Assembly (NCBI GenBank): GCA_013368445.1
Contig: JAACJO010000016.1
Coordinates: forward strand, 434,001-498,000
Direction: 5' to 3'
Origin: Leucocoprinus leucothites
Taxonomy: Eukaryota > Basidiomycota > Agaricomycetes > Agaricales > Agaricaceae
Length of the DNA stretch: 64,000 bases
Shown: piece by piece, positions 12,818-23,430 of the stretch
Layout: each line of letters starts with the position of its first letter
Position numbering within the stretch: position 1 is the first letter of the stretch
The notes under the pieces: model-generated
The model's input: the letters and a program-made list of their open reading frames with translations, nothing else
The model's database searches: none
Told to the model about the DNA's origin: nothing
Program-made: the position numbers and the translations under genes

Positions 12818-14562
12818 ATGAAAACTCGTATGTTCATTCCTAGTGTATCCCACTGTGTCCTTCATTGACGTTTCCTCGCCACAGCTGCGTCCCGCCAAGA
12901 GGGGCTCGCTTTCATCAACGCACCTATTCGCCGGCTGGACAGCGAGTTGCTTCAGCTACAAGCCCTCAAATCTCACTACGTACGCCAGTTAAATGAATTC
13001 AATGCCTCTACGGCAATATTCCCGAACGAAATCATGGCGTCTATTTTCGAGCATACATTGCAACGAGATCCAACGAGCGAGGAAGGCGGTCTATTCACCT
13101 TGACCCTTAGCCATGTCTGTGCGCACTGGCGTCATATTACATGGACGACTCCATCGTTATGGACCTATCCTACCTTTTCCGGATCCCGTCAGTACACACA
13201 GACGATTCAGCTTTTCTTTCGCAACAGCAAAAGCCTTCCAGTGTCGCTCAGTCTACAAGAAGTTCGTAATCTTGCCGTGTATGCAGCACTGCGAGACATC
13301 CTTCGCGACAATCCGGATAAACTTGGTGCGTTATACTGTGTCCTCGAGGAGGACGATATCAACCAGAGCATGCTTTGGACAAGGCTGTGTGGTATTCTTT
13401 CTCAGGGTCTACCCAAACTCAGCATTATCAAAGTTTCATTCGATGGACGGAACACCCTCATGCTCAATGCTCCACCTGCGCCTCTACCCTCGCTTGAGCA
13501 CTTGCAATGGACCGACAATGCCGGTACCTTTCCCTCAGTGTTCCCGTGCAATAACCTCAAATCTTTGAACCTTTTTATGATACAACCAGACCATTGCATA
13601 AAGGATTTATTGAAATGCCCCAATTTGAGAGATTTCCGCGCATTAGCCAGACCATCTGGGAACACTCTCCACCTTATTCAACCCCCCCAGATGGGGACGC
13701 CGTCCTCTCCAACCTGACCTGCGTCTCCTGGATCTTGCACAACACGCCCTGGACGGAATATCTCCTGGGTCACATCAAACTTCCCGCACTCCGCCAGCTT
13801 CGTTTCTCTCACCCCACTTGCGGCCATCTTAATCCCACTAATCAACCATTTACTGGACGGGGACTCTTGCAACAATTCTTGCTGTCGACACCCCGATTGG
13901 AGCTCTTCCAATGTTTTTCTGGCATCCTTCAGCCAACACCGAATTTCACTCCATCCGATGCCAATTTCTGGTCGAGCCTACCCACTACCATCGAGGAACT
14001 CCACATCGATATGACCACTCCAGGAGATGTGTCTTATGCCCCCTTCCTGCAGTACTGCTCGATCTTCATTGGCCTCACCATGGCGCAGGAGCAGGGCTCG
14101 CCAGCAGCAGAAGTCTCCCTCAGTGCTGGCGGTGGCGCTCTTCCTGTTCTGAAAGACCTGGTCATTGAACAGCTCGGATGGCGCTTGCAGAAAGTGAATC
14201 CGAGCGATCCTGACGGTCTCAGCACAACGGTATTGGGCGGAGCCTACCCATGGTTCGTCCAAATGATCCGGTCGCGAAGAGATCCAGGTCTTTTTATGGT
14301 TGAAGAGAGCTCAGCGAAGTTACGTCGGAATATCGAGCACGTTACATTTCATATCTCTGGAAGAGAGTGGAGGCCGACGGAGGAGGGACCAGGTGGCGCT
14401 ATCGGACAATCCGAGAGCATCATGAGGCAGTTGGTTGAAGAGGGGTTGAAAGTTGAGATTTCGCTTGCGGACCATAGAGTCATTGACTGGGGACATGGCG
14501 CGGAGTATGAGGTTTTACCACACCAAATACCCGGAATCGGTACTATGATTGATATACTTTGA
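12818..14562 (+). pseudogene. F-box-like protein gene with a one-base frameshift
   Basis: Exon 1 is only ten bases (ATG 12818 to 12827), followed by a GTATGTTC donor and an acceptor CCACAG ending at 12884. Exon 2 continues in phase with PIRRLDSELLQLQALK, a coiled helix, then FPNEIMASIFEH, then CAHWRHITWTTPSLW. That is the usual helix plus F-box pattern of Agaricomycete F-box proteins, followed by a Leu-rich repeat-like region. The frame ends by stop near 13717, but coding continues in another frame from 13594 to 14562 (SNLTCVSW ... LPALRQLRFSH). The switch falls at a seven-C run (13682-13688); one missing C accounts for it. F-box proteins are substrate receptors of SCF ubiquitin ligases. A sequencing error in the C run is a real alternative to a pseudogene. 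Confidence 0.75.
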
Positions 14563-15097
14563 AAGCTCGTCCCGATATCGTTGTGTAGGTTCGTTCAGAT
14601 GTAGAAATCTGGCTCGGAAGTTGCTCGTGTCCATGTACAAGATGTCAAAGTGCCATCGTTTGGGATTGTCAGTAACGCCGGTATACAAACCTCTATATCG
14701 GCCTGGATTCAAATATGCGTAAATCAAGTAATTAAACAAGATTTTCAAATGGGACTGAATTTATTATACCAGACTTTCATGGCCGAATACATGGGCAATA
14801 TGTTCAAATGGAATCCAGGCATTAGATATGTTCTCATATATTGAAGCGGAGGTTCCAAGGACGGATTAAACTCATACTGTCGTAGATTTTTCGCGCGTCG
14901 GACTCAAACTCGGAATCTCTTAATAAGAGCGGTGTGTATATATGATGCGTACGTATATGCCTGTGAATGCGTGAACAACAGCAATACCGAAAAATTAACT
15001 GAAATTAAGCAAATTATCTAAGTATGAAAGTATCTATATCTATATCCAAAGCAAAAAGAAAAAAGCTCCCGAGGCAACAGCAACGACAGAACCACCA
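14563..15097. other. Convergent intergenic region
   Basis: Lies between the 3' ends of the F-box gene and SUV3. It is AT-rich, as expected for 3' UTRs and terminators. No further gene is seen. Confidence 0.5.
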
Positions 15098-18000
15098 CTA
15101 CTTGCCCACACTCCCATGACTCCTCAAAGAACTCGTTGTCGTCGTCGAATCAACATACCCCCTCAACAACGCCGTCAAATCCGGTGCCTGCGTCCACTCC
15201 GTCTCCTTCCCACCCCCACTCGCACTGGCACCGGCGCTGGCAGTATTACTCAAAATAAACCTATCCTTCCTCTCCCACTGCGTCGTAGCTGTAGGATAAT
15301 AAAGCCCCGGTTTCGCTGCCAACTTGCTTACCCAGGCCTGTTGATATTCTTTTTCGTAACCAAATTCGTCTGATACCCCGGTAGCGTCGGTATCGTAATA
15401 GTCATCTCCATAACGTCGTTCTCGCTCGAAGTGTTTGCTGTTGGCGCTCTGCTTTCCTTTGCCTTTTGCGTAGGGTCGGGATGTGGATTCAGTTTCCTTT
15501 TTATTGAGATAACCCTTCTTCCACTTCCCAGCCCACTCTTCGTCTCTCTTCTCCTCTCTCTCTCTTCCCTCAACCTTCTTATCATCTCTCATCACATCTC
15601 TCCCCTTCAACCACGCCCCAACTTCAGCCCTAGCCAACAACCCCTGGCCCAACTGCTTCACTTTCCCCCTCCCCACCTCCTGCAACCCCCAATCCAACGC
15701 AATCTCCACACGATGCTTCATCGCTTCTACCGCTTCTCTATCAGGATAAACGACCGAATTGCGAAGATGTTTCCACATGTACAAGACGAGGATTTTGTGT
15801 AGACTTTCGAGTTGATCGAGGAGTTCGGGGTCGACTGTTATCTTGGTTGATGGTTTGGCTGGTGGTGAGGGAGAAGGTTTAGAGCGGTCGTTTGTCTGCG
15901 CCTTGATCGTAGACGCGTCTTTCACCGCAGCTGCCTCAGCCACCATTTTCCCAGCCAACTCCATCCTCCTCTCCACCTCCTCCAACGCCCAAACCAACCC
16001 TCTCTTCCCCTCTTTGCCCTTCGCACTACCCCTCTGATCCCCAACCACACACTCCAACCTCCCCAGCACAACACACATCTCATCCCTCTGCATCCTCACC
16101 ATCTCCTCCGCAGCATCCACCACCGCCCCATCCCTCCACATAATCGGACACACCAACAACTGCAACTTATCATCCCACGTAAACACCCCCTTTGTCCTCT
16201 GATCAATCCAAGTACAAATCTCTGCTATCTTCGGTATCGTCGTATACTTGTACACAGGCGAGGGTGGAAGAGAGGTGTATGTATGTGCCATTTGCACTGT
16301 CTCCATGGCTATTTTCGTTGGATTTTGGTGTTGGGTATAGGGGAGAGTGGACGAGGCGGGGGTGGGGAGAAGTGCGGGTGCGATGGATGTGAAGGATTCG
16401 AGGGAGGGTGAGATGTATGCGTGATTCAAGGATGGGGTGGAGGGATGAGAGAGGGCGGAGATGAGAGAGGGGAGGTCTTTTTCGTGGAGAGTGGTGGTGA
16501 AGCCTCCGGGTTTTTCGCCGGTGAGGGTGTGGCCGTATCGACCTGCACGACCGGCGATTTGTTTGATCTGGGAAATGGAGAGTGGGATTTTCTTGGCTTC
16601 GCCTGATGGTTTGGAGGTTTGGTCGAATATGATTCGACGGATTTTTCTGTACAAGTAGAGTTAGTTTTCGTTTACGTGAATGTATGCGACAACTTACAGA
16701 TTCAAACCCATACCAATGGCATCACTTCCAATAATCACATCATACCCCGAATCAGGGTCATTAAACAACGCCGCCTGCTCACTCCTAATCTCCGGTGGCA
16801 GCTTCCCATACACAACGGCACACTTCATCCCACTCTCCTTCTCAATCTCCTCCTTAATCTCAAATATCCTCGGCCTCGAAAACGCAACCACACAATCCCC
16901 CTTTTTCACATTTTTAAAACTCCCACCTAAACTCTTCTCCTCCACATTCAACGGCGTTAACCGTTCATATCGCCTCACTTCCAATTCGTCTCCCGTCTCT
17001 TTGAGTAAATGTTGGATGACGGGAATGGCGGATTCTTCGCCGCACAGATGGATTTCCTTGGCGCATAACCCGAGAACGGCGGAAGTCCAGGCGAATCCGC
17101 GCTGGATGTCACCAATCATTTGGATTTCGTCAATGACGCCAACATCGTATTGAGTGCGGAAGGATAACATTTCGACGGTGCAGGAAATCAGGGGAGCATC
17201 TTCATCAATGACTTTACGTTCTTCGCCTGTGATCATATTGGTCTGACGTGCGTATTGGGGGTTGGCCAGGGCTTTAGCTTTTGGAGCTATACTAGAGTCG
17301 TTGGGGATTGTCACTTTGGAAGAAGAGGAAGGGGGTTGGATGTCGGGTGGAGGAACGTCGACGCCGAGAGGGACAATTTGTCCCAGATTTAAGCGTTCCC
17401 AAATTTCGTGGGCGAGTAGACGTAGAGGGCCAGCGTAGACTCCAGTTTTCGCAGCGGCGAGAGCTCGAAGAGCGTGATGCGTCTTGCCACTATTGGTAGG
17501 ACCGACATGCATGATGAACTTTCTGTCTATCCTCCTCGCCCACGGAAAGTCCTCTGCCGGTCTTCGATGGGAGACAATAGCCAAATGCCTCAACGAATCC
17601 AACGTCTCTTGTTTCACCACTCCCTTATCCACCAGCCCATCCAATATTTCCGCCGAATCGCGAATATTACCAACCCATGAGAAAAAGATATTCGAAAATG
17701 TGATTTCCGCATCTGCGAGTCTGAAATGCGCCTTTTCAGGCCCACGAGCACCAGGTCCTCCACACGTCGTGAATCTGACCAACTGGTACTTTGTGAAATT
17801 CTCGGGCGAGGAAAAGAAGCCAGATTGAGCAACAGACACATACGCGTCCAAAATGGGCCGAATGACATTCGCTTCATACCCAAACCTCGCGAAACGCATA
17901 GTCGTGCGATGGTTCGTAGCCCAAGTTTCGACTCCCGTCTGAAAATATGCGTGGCATTTCGATTCGGGCAAGTCCTCTGGTGGTGCGTTCGTAGCAGAGC

Positions 18001-18250
18001 TTAAACTTGGAATGAGGAATGCGGAGTTGGGAGGACGAGGGAGTTGGGAGAAGGGTGCAGGTGGTGAATTGGATGTGCGGGGTGGAGGATACAGGGCATT
18101 GCGGCGAGAAGGAGAAGGAGAAGAGGAAGGTTTTGATTTTGAAGTTCTGAAGCGTTTGAGGACGGGTGATGAAGATTTGGGCTTGCACCGCGTCGTCGCT
18201 GTCCGAAGCATCATTATAATAAACATATGAGCTAAACAAATTTCTGACAT
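15098..18250 (-). CDS. SUV3: Mitochondrial ATP-dependent RNA helicase SUV3
   Basis: SUV3 is the Ski2-like DExH/D RNA helicase of the mitochondrial degradosome, unwinding RNA for 3'-5' decay. Two exons (18250-16698 and 16646-15098) are joined across a 51-bp GTAAGT...ACAG intron in phase, giving 1,033 residues. The start may instead be the Met at 18211, whose MLRTATTRCKPKSS is a better mitochondrial presequence (basic, no acids). Motifs in order are GPTNSGKTHHAL (Walker A), VIDEIQMIGD (Walker B) and DVIIGSDAIGMGLNL (motif V). The intron falls directly after motif V. IKQIAGRAGRYG (motif VI) follows. Family members are usually about 700-800 residues. Here a charged Lys/Glu/Arg/Tyr-rich extension after about residue 850 adds length. 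The gene is divergent from mS33. Confidence 0.95.
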
Positions 18251-18331
18251 TCCGGTGTTTGCTTGTGTTTGCCCATCGCTCTTTTTCCTCCGAGTCGCGT
18301 CGACCTCTCTCGCGTCCTCACTGACACAATA
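18251..18331. promoter_or_regulatory. Short shared promoter of SUV3 and mS33
   Basis: Only 81 bp separate the two outermost ATGs (120 bp if SUV3 starts at 18211). The genes point away from each other, so the promoter elements must be shared or overlapping. The stretch is pyrimidine-rich on the plus strand, with no clear TATA box. Confidence 0.6.
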
Positions 18332-18734
18332 ATGTCTGTCGCCAGCACCCTCCCCTGGATTCGCTCTCCAACCAAACTCGCCCTCCTCTCCCTCTCACAA
18401 ACACGCTCTCAAATCTTCCAAACGGCATTCAACCCCACCTCTGTCCGCACCGGTGCCAAATACCTCCGACGCCGTCTTAAAGGCCCTTCTATGCTTGCAT
18501 ACTACCCTCCTCAATTGAATTTGAGTAAAATTGTGTCGAGGTATCCAGAGTTGGATATGGTTGATGAGGATGAGCAAGCGAGGTTTGAGGATGTGGAGTA
18601 TAAGAGGAAGAGAGGCAAGGGTGCACCGAAGAAACAAGGGAAAGGTGTGTATACACATATGTGTTTGGGGGGTGGAATACTAATGAAGCTCTTTCCTAGG
18701 TGAATCGAGGAGGTCAAGTGGAAAGAGGCGGTAA
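18332..18734 (+). CDS. RSM27: Mitochondrial ribosomal small-subunit protein mS33 (RSM27/MRPS33)
   Basis: Exons 18332-18644 and 18700-18734 are joined in phase across a 55-bp intron with a perfect TACTAAT branch site (about 18679). The product is 115 residues. The segment IFQTAFNPTSVRTGAKYLRR, followed by LKGPSMLAYYPP, is the mS33 signature: F-NPT--RTG-K-LR--LKGP---YY. The C-terminus is very basic and ends RRSSGKRR, fitting an rRNA-binding mitoribosomal protein. An in-frame upstream start at 18263 would add 23 residues, but 18332 gives the family's normal N-terminus. Confidence 0.92.
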
Positions 18735-18897
18735 AAGGCACTATTATAATATTTTCTATCCCTTGTCTGTGGCCATCTATATATCCTCTCATAATCTCAG
18801 TCCCAACCGCGTGATATCAGGCGTAAAATTCTAAGGTTCTCGAATCTCCCGGTTAAGGGGATTGTTCTATACCCCCGTGCCGATGCGCAGAATGACC

Positions 18898-19994
18898 TCA
18901 AATCCGTTCAACTACTGTTAACATGATGTCATCACGTTCACTACTACGAACACCCCCACTCATAACAACCTCTACCATATCACTCATATCCTCATCCTCA
19001 TCCTCCATATCCTCCCCATCTCCCATAACTCCTTCCTGAATAACCGCCTCAGGCTCAACAATAACCGTACTCCCACCCATAAATCCTCCCAAGAAATCCA
19101 TAGTCCGTGAAAACAAATCATCAAACTCGTCAAGGACACCCAAACGTTCGAGCATAGACGCCACATCATCCTCTCCTGCTAAGTTCCCGCCCCCATTATA
19201 CGAAGCGGTAGTGGTGGATGAGGGTGGGGGTTTCGTCTGACTAAGCCATTCTTCGAGATCTGCGATGCTAGCGACGAGTAAACTGCGCAGTCTTGTCACG
19301 TCCGTTTGACTTATCGGTGTGCTTTTGAGAGTCCGCGATGGTTGACCATTTGAGTACTCGCCATTGTTCATGGTTTCATTAACTGCAAGAACCAAATCAA
19401 CACCTTCACCCATTTCAGGATCCCACACCTGTGACTGCAACACCGCAATCCACGCTTGATCCAGATCATCCAACCAATCTAATACTTCTCTTAGTGCGGA
19501 CGTATAATCCCTCGGCTCTCCATCATCTTCCTCCTCCCTCTCTCCCATACCCGAAGTCGTAGTAGAAAAGCGTTGTCGTCTTGGAGGAACCAACCCATAT
19601 CCAACAACTGCACTCAAACAATCTCCCATCAAACGTAACATAAACTGCGTCCTCAACTCTGTCGATGGATCGACAGGTGGTATTTGCAATATAAACGAAA
19701 GCAATTTCTGCGCTTCGATAATATAAGTGTGTAATGTTGGTACATGTGTCGATGGGGACGTCCTGCATACAAAAGTTCATAGCTCGGAAAGATAAAATAT
19801 TTTCAGTTTAAAGCGTACCGTTTCTTGTATCCCCTAGTTAATTGTAGGAATTGATCATCGAGATAAGCAACGAGTCGACGTTCTTGTTTTGGTGTGAGCG
19901 GCTTGGTGCGGAGATGTGCGAGTCTGTTTAAGTTTTGATTGTCGTTACTGTCGTTTACCGTTGATTGTGGTGGAACCATGTCCTGGTCAGACAT
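18898..19994 (-). CDS. Conserved-looking hypothetical acidic protein
   Basis: Exons 19994-19819 and 19762-18898 are joined in phase across a 56-bp GTACGC...GCAG intron, giving 346 residues. The N-terminal part has LTPKQERRLVAYLDDQFLQL then TRGYKKR; the middle is helical with EVLDWLDDLDQAW; the C-terminal third is strongly acidic (runs of Glu/Asp-Met near 19000). No membrane segment or signal peptide is seen. The family is not recognised. Its clean structure beside SUV3 and mS33 suggests a stable conserved block. Confidence 0.75.
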
Positions 19995-20480
19995 TGTAGG
20001 ATAAATAGGTGGTCGGTGGCGGCGTAGGTTACTTGGTTCGGTGTGAAGATACTGAGCGTTAAAATGTTGGAGAGCTTAATGACGATGATGTAATATATTT
20101 GGTATCAACTGTAGACCATAACACTTCAGCGGGGCTCAATCGATACTTAGTAGAACCAGTCTTTCAAAGTACAAAGCAAGTCCCGCGGAGTGGATAGCTA
20201 TGAAGCTCTCCTCTGCTACTACTGGATATTTCTATCCCCCCCCTTCTCAAAACGGTATTACTCTATTTGAAGAATTTCTAATGACATCGACGAGGACAGA
20301 GCCCCACAATTGATATCCACGGTCTTGAGCTTTAGCACGAGCCCTTCCGGTTTATGGTAGGGATTCCACAGACCAAGGGTTTTCGTAGAACCTTTGCCAC
20401 TGGGTAAAGCCACCCCATGGTGCAGTAAAGTGCACAAAGGCCACACACCGATGGGTACATACGCCAACCCTCGCTCATTT
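19995..20480. other. Intergenic
   Basis: Holds the promoter of the minus-strand gene ending at 19994, then sequence with no supported gene. From about 20330 the sequence resembles the 3' flank of the intact F-box gene at 40739-42334. Confidence 0.4.
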
Positions 20481-21332
20481 CATCTCCCTGATCCTCACTC
20501 CCCTTGGACTCATGATCTAACTCTGTCGTTGTCTGTCCTCGCCTCAATTCACAACCTCCCTCTACTTAGCTTCTGGAGGGCCTATCCGGAACTCGTCCGA
20601 GTCTTCTTCTAATCTTGAAATCACTGACCAATCAATTAATACCTCCAACCTTATCAAGAATTAGGTTCTGGAACTGCATGTATGCCGCCCTCCCACTGTG
20701 TTGACGAGCCTTTCCTTCGTGGCTCGATCATCTCTAAAAATGCCGAGTATGCGCCCCCAAGTGTAGGACCCGGATTCCAGCTTAGCATACCTAACCAAGA
20801 CCACTGTCCCCTTTGCCCAACGACCGAAGGCCCATGTCTCATTAGTATGCGGTGGGGAGGGGTGAGGGTGCGGGGAGACGCTGCCTGAGGAACGTCAGAT
20901 TGGCTTCTTGTACAAAAGGTGTCAGTGTTCGACGCCCTCGAAATGGAGTTTCTTAAACGATGGGACCCTAACGTGCCTAACTTCTAAGTAGGAATTTAGT
21001 CCTAGGTGTGTTGCCCTACGTCCAATTGATTCAAGACAATCGCCACGATGGAGAACTCGAGCGAGCCTGGCATCCGAAGCATCCCGTTCAACCGGTACTA
21101 TGTTGTGAAATTCCTCTAATTTCAATAGGGCATTCCAACAGTACTCGCAGACCGAGGTCAAAATACACCCGATTAAGGTAGAAGGTGGTAAAGCTCTCGA
21201 AAGGGAATAGCCGTGGTAGAGTCTAGGTCGTGCCAGGCTAGGACGGGCATAATAATGAGGGGAAAGGTAAATCCTATCGTTGGCGCTTTCATCTCTCGAA
21301 ATTCCGAGATCTCTATGCTTGGCAGAGCGATA

Positions 21333-22204
21333 CAGTCGAATCTCTCTTAACCGATAGGCTTCCGTCACCCCCTGGTGTTATCGGTTATGACAGCTTATCA
21401 GGTTTGAAAAAGGTAGGAAAATTTTTATTTTATTTTATTTTATTTTTGAAACGATATATGGGCGCCAAAGGCGGCGAGTCAAGTCTTCGAAGAGAAATAG
21501 TCAGTGAGAGAAGTGACCTTGAGAGAAATAGTCTGAGTAAGGCAGACTTCATGAGTGTAGGTCCTTAAAGCATTATCAAGCTGCTGGCTGAGCTTTGAGT
21601 GCTCGGAGTGAGCCGGGGATTGTTGAATAGTTGTCTGAGCATGAAGATAATCACGACGGGTCGGAACATCCTCCGACTCACACCGTCTGGCATCCACACC
21701 AGGCAACTCCCCTCCAGCACCAGCTAACTCTGACCTGTTCAGCAATAAAATCTTCATCTTCTGGGCTCAAGAGTGCATCTACAAACATTCAGTCACTGAA
21801 ATTGGCTGCTTTTTGGCCAAGGCGGTCTCGAGGGCTTCCCTTCGTGGTTGAACTTGTTTCTCCAAGGCCTCGATAGAAATGGCGGTCATCAATGTGAGGG
21901 ATGACTATACAGTGAAAATGTGAGGTAGACTAATGGGCAATCAGATTTTTTTTTTCATTGCCAGCACTAGTTAATACAAAAACTGTAATTAAGGGTGACT
22001 CCGGTACATAGAAACCAGGCAGGATATGGGCGCCCCGCAGGTGCTATCGGTTATGGTACCATGAAACACCTATCAGTTATCAGATATTGAAGATTATCGG
22101 TTATGGGGTCCAAATCCCTGCAAACCAATTGGGTCAAGGCTTCCAACTATCCGATACGACAGATTATCGGTTTTGACAGCTATCGGTTATAAGAGCTTCG
22201 ACTG
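21333..22204 (-). mobile_element. Non-autonomous Tigger/pogo-like (Tc1/mariner superfamily) relic, 872 bp
   Basis: The left end starts cagtcgaatctctcttaacc (21333), and the reverse of the right end reads cagtcgaagctcttataacc. Both are flanked by TA (21331-21332 and 22205-22206), as for Tc1/mariner. Further copies of tatcggtta lie inside both ends. On the minus strand, 21790-21480 keeps coding-like sequence with LLSPEDEDFIAEQV and a final SLTDYFSSKT then stop. An acidic region ending in a short DYF/DFF tail is typical of pogo-like transposase C-termini. The rest of the transposase is deleted. A (ttttA)n tract lies at about 21422-21447. Confidence 0.75.
21422..21447 (+). repeat. Pentanucleotide microsatellite (TTTTA)n
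   Basis: About five tandem units of ttatt, inside the left part of the Tigger-like relic. Confidence 0.8.
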
Positions 22205-22760
22205 TATTGCACATCCCGGATCGAGCTCATGAATTCCCAAATGGAAGATCAATAGAGCGCCTTCAAGCAGCGCTCTTGTTCATGATGAAGGCTACACCTT
22301 CTGCCAGCTAAACAATCATAGTGGAAAGTTCCGAGCATTTGAAAGAAGAGTCAAACCATGTCGGGGGGATAGCGGGTGTGATATATGTTTGCAAAGATGG
22401 TGCTGACAATACAGCGTCAATACAGTGTTGCACCAGGAGAAAACTGCACCAAGCGCCAAAGAATCGAGGCTGCCACGAAGGTTTTTGGGGATTCGATCAA
22501 GAGAGTGCTCGAAGATCGTTGTCAGCACCTCGTGGGGAGGGCATGCCGTAGTCGCATTGGGTTGATTGAGTAGACATGCCTAGTTTCCATTGCCTTCCAT
22601 TGCCTGCAGCTGGCGGACATCGAAATCCAGTCGGTGGATGGTTGCACTGAGAAATTTGATTTCGTGGCATTGGTATACCACCCGTCGGAACGTACATAGG
22701 AGATGATTCTACAGATTATGAGTGCACACTTTGCCATATCGATAAATGTATAGACTAACC

Positions 22761-23430
22761 GATGATCGAATTTAGTGGAAACAAATTGCGAGCGGTTCGG
22801 AATGGTGATGGCAAATTAGTAGGAACGCGTCGTTCCATTGATCAACATGCGTACACAGCTGGGGCGAATAATGCTCACTCCATAAATTAGATTCTGTTTC
22901 CGATCATAGTCGTCTAGTGGGGTGTATTTCCGGACCTGCCTTTTGCACTGTTGGAGTAGTCTGGATTTGGTTACATTCAGCGCTACTGTAACGAAGAAAG
23001 ACATGCAGAAGGCAGCACGAATTTCAGATTAGAGTACTAGTACAACCAAATATATCCACCAAGGTTCACGATCTATGTACTACATAGCCGCGGTGCATGG
23101 AACTGCAAACGCTCATATCACTTAAGCGCACAGCAGTCATGGCAAAGACAAGTAACAATTTCTCATTGGACCTTCCGCCGATCTGGGTTCGATATCGATT
23201 ATTGACCATGCTCCCTTCGTCAGCAGAACATTGGTCGATACTATACACATGTATCGCTGTTGTCATTAGATACACCGCAAGCAACGTTGCTTCTGAACAC
23301 AATAATTTGAGCGTTCACATTCTGAAGCAAGGGGGGGCATTAACAGCATTACCTGAACCCCTCCCGATATAAACGTCTGACAGAAGAACTCCGGTATGGC
23401 CAAACACCCTTCTCTCCTTTCTCCAGAGAC
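22761..23430. other. Divergent upstream region of cassette gene T copy A
   Basis: No gene is supported. Parts from about 23300 resemble the 5' flanks of the other T copies (33703 and 47897 onward, opposite strand), so this holds the T promoter region. The frames on both strands are short. Confidence 0.4.

Larger units (their letters stand above)
20481..22760 (-). pseudogene. Decayed F-box gene, paralogue of 40739-42334
   Basis: On the minus strand, fragments follow the intact F-box gene in order. About 22740-22540 matches its N-terminal region (MYVLTGG...). 22528-22316 has MLTTIFEHSLDRIPKNLRG against VLTTIFEHALDRNPNNLHG. 21160-20925 has KLEEFHNIVPVERDASDARL and VPSFKKLHFEGV. 20842-20655 has GQWSWLGMLSWNPGPTLGGA. 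About 20630-20510 matches the C-terminal SVNSGPEEDADEF region. Frames shift between fragments and much of the middle is missing. An 872-bp transposon relic (21333-22204) sits inside. No open product remains. Confidence 0.88.

Noticed and set aside
15116..17828. Several plus-strand frames opposite SUV3
   Set aside because: They are antisense shadows of the well-supported helicase gene.
21370..22200. CRISPR-like array from repeated tatcggtta motifs
   Set aside because: The repeats cluster only near the two ends of a TIR element, are short and irregularly spaced, and the genome is eukaryotic.
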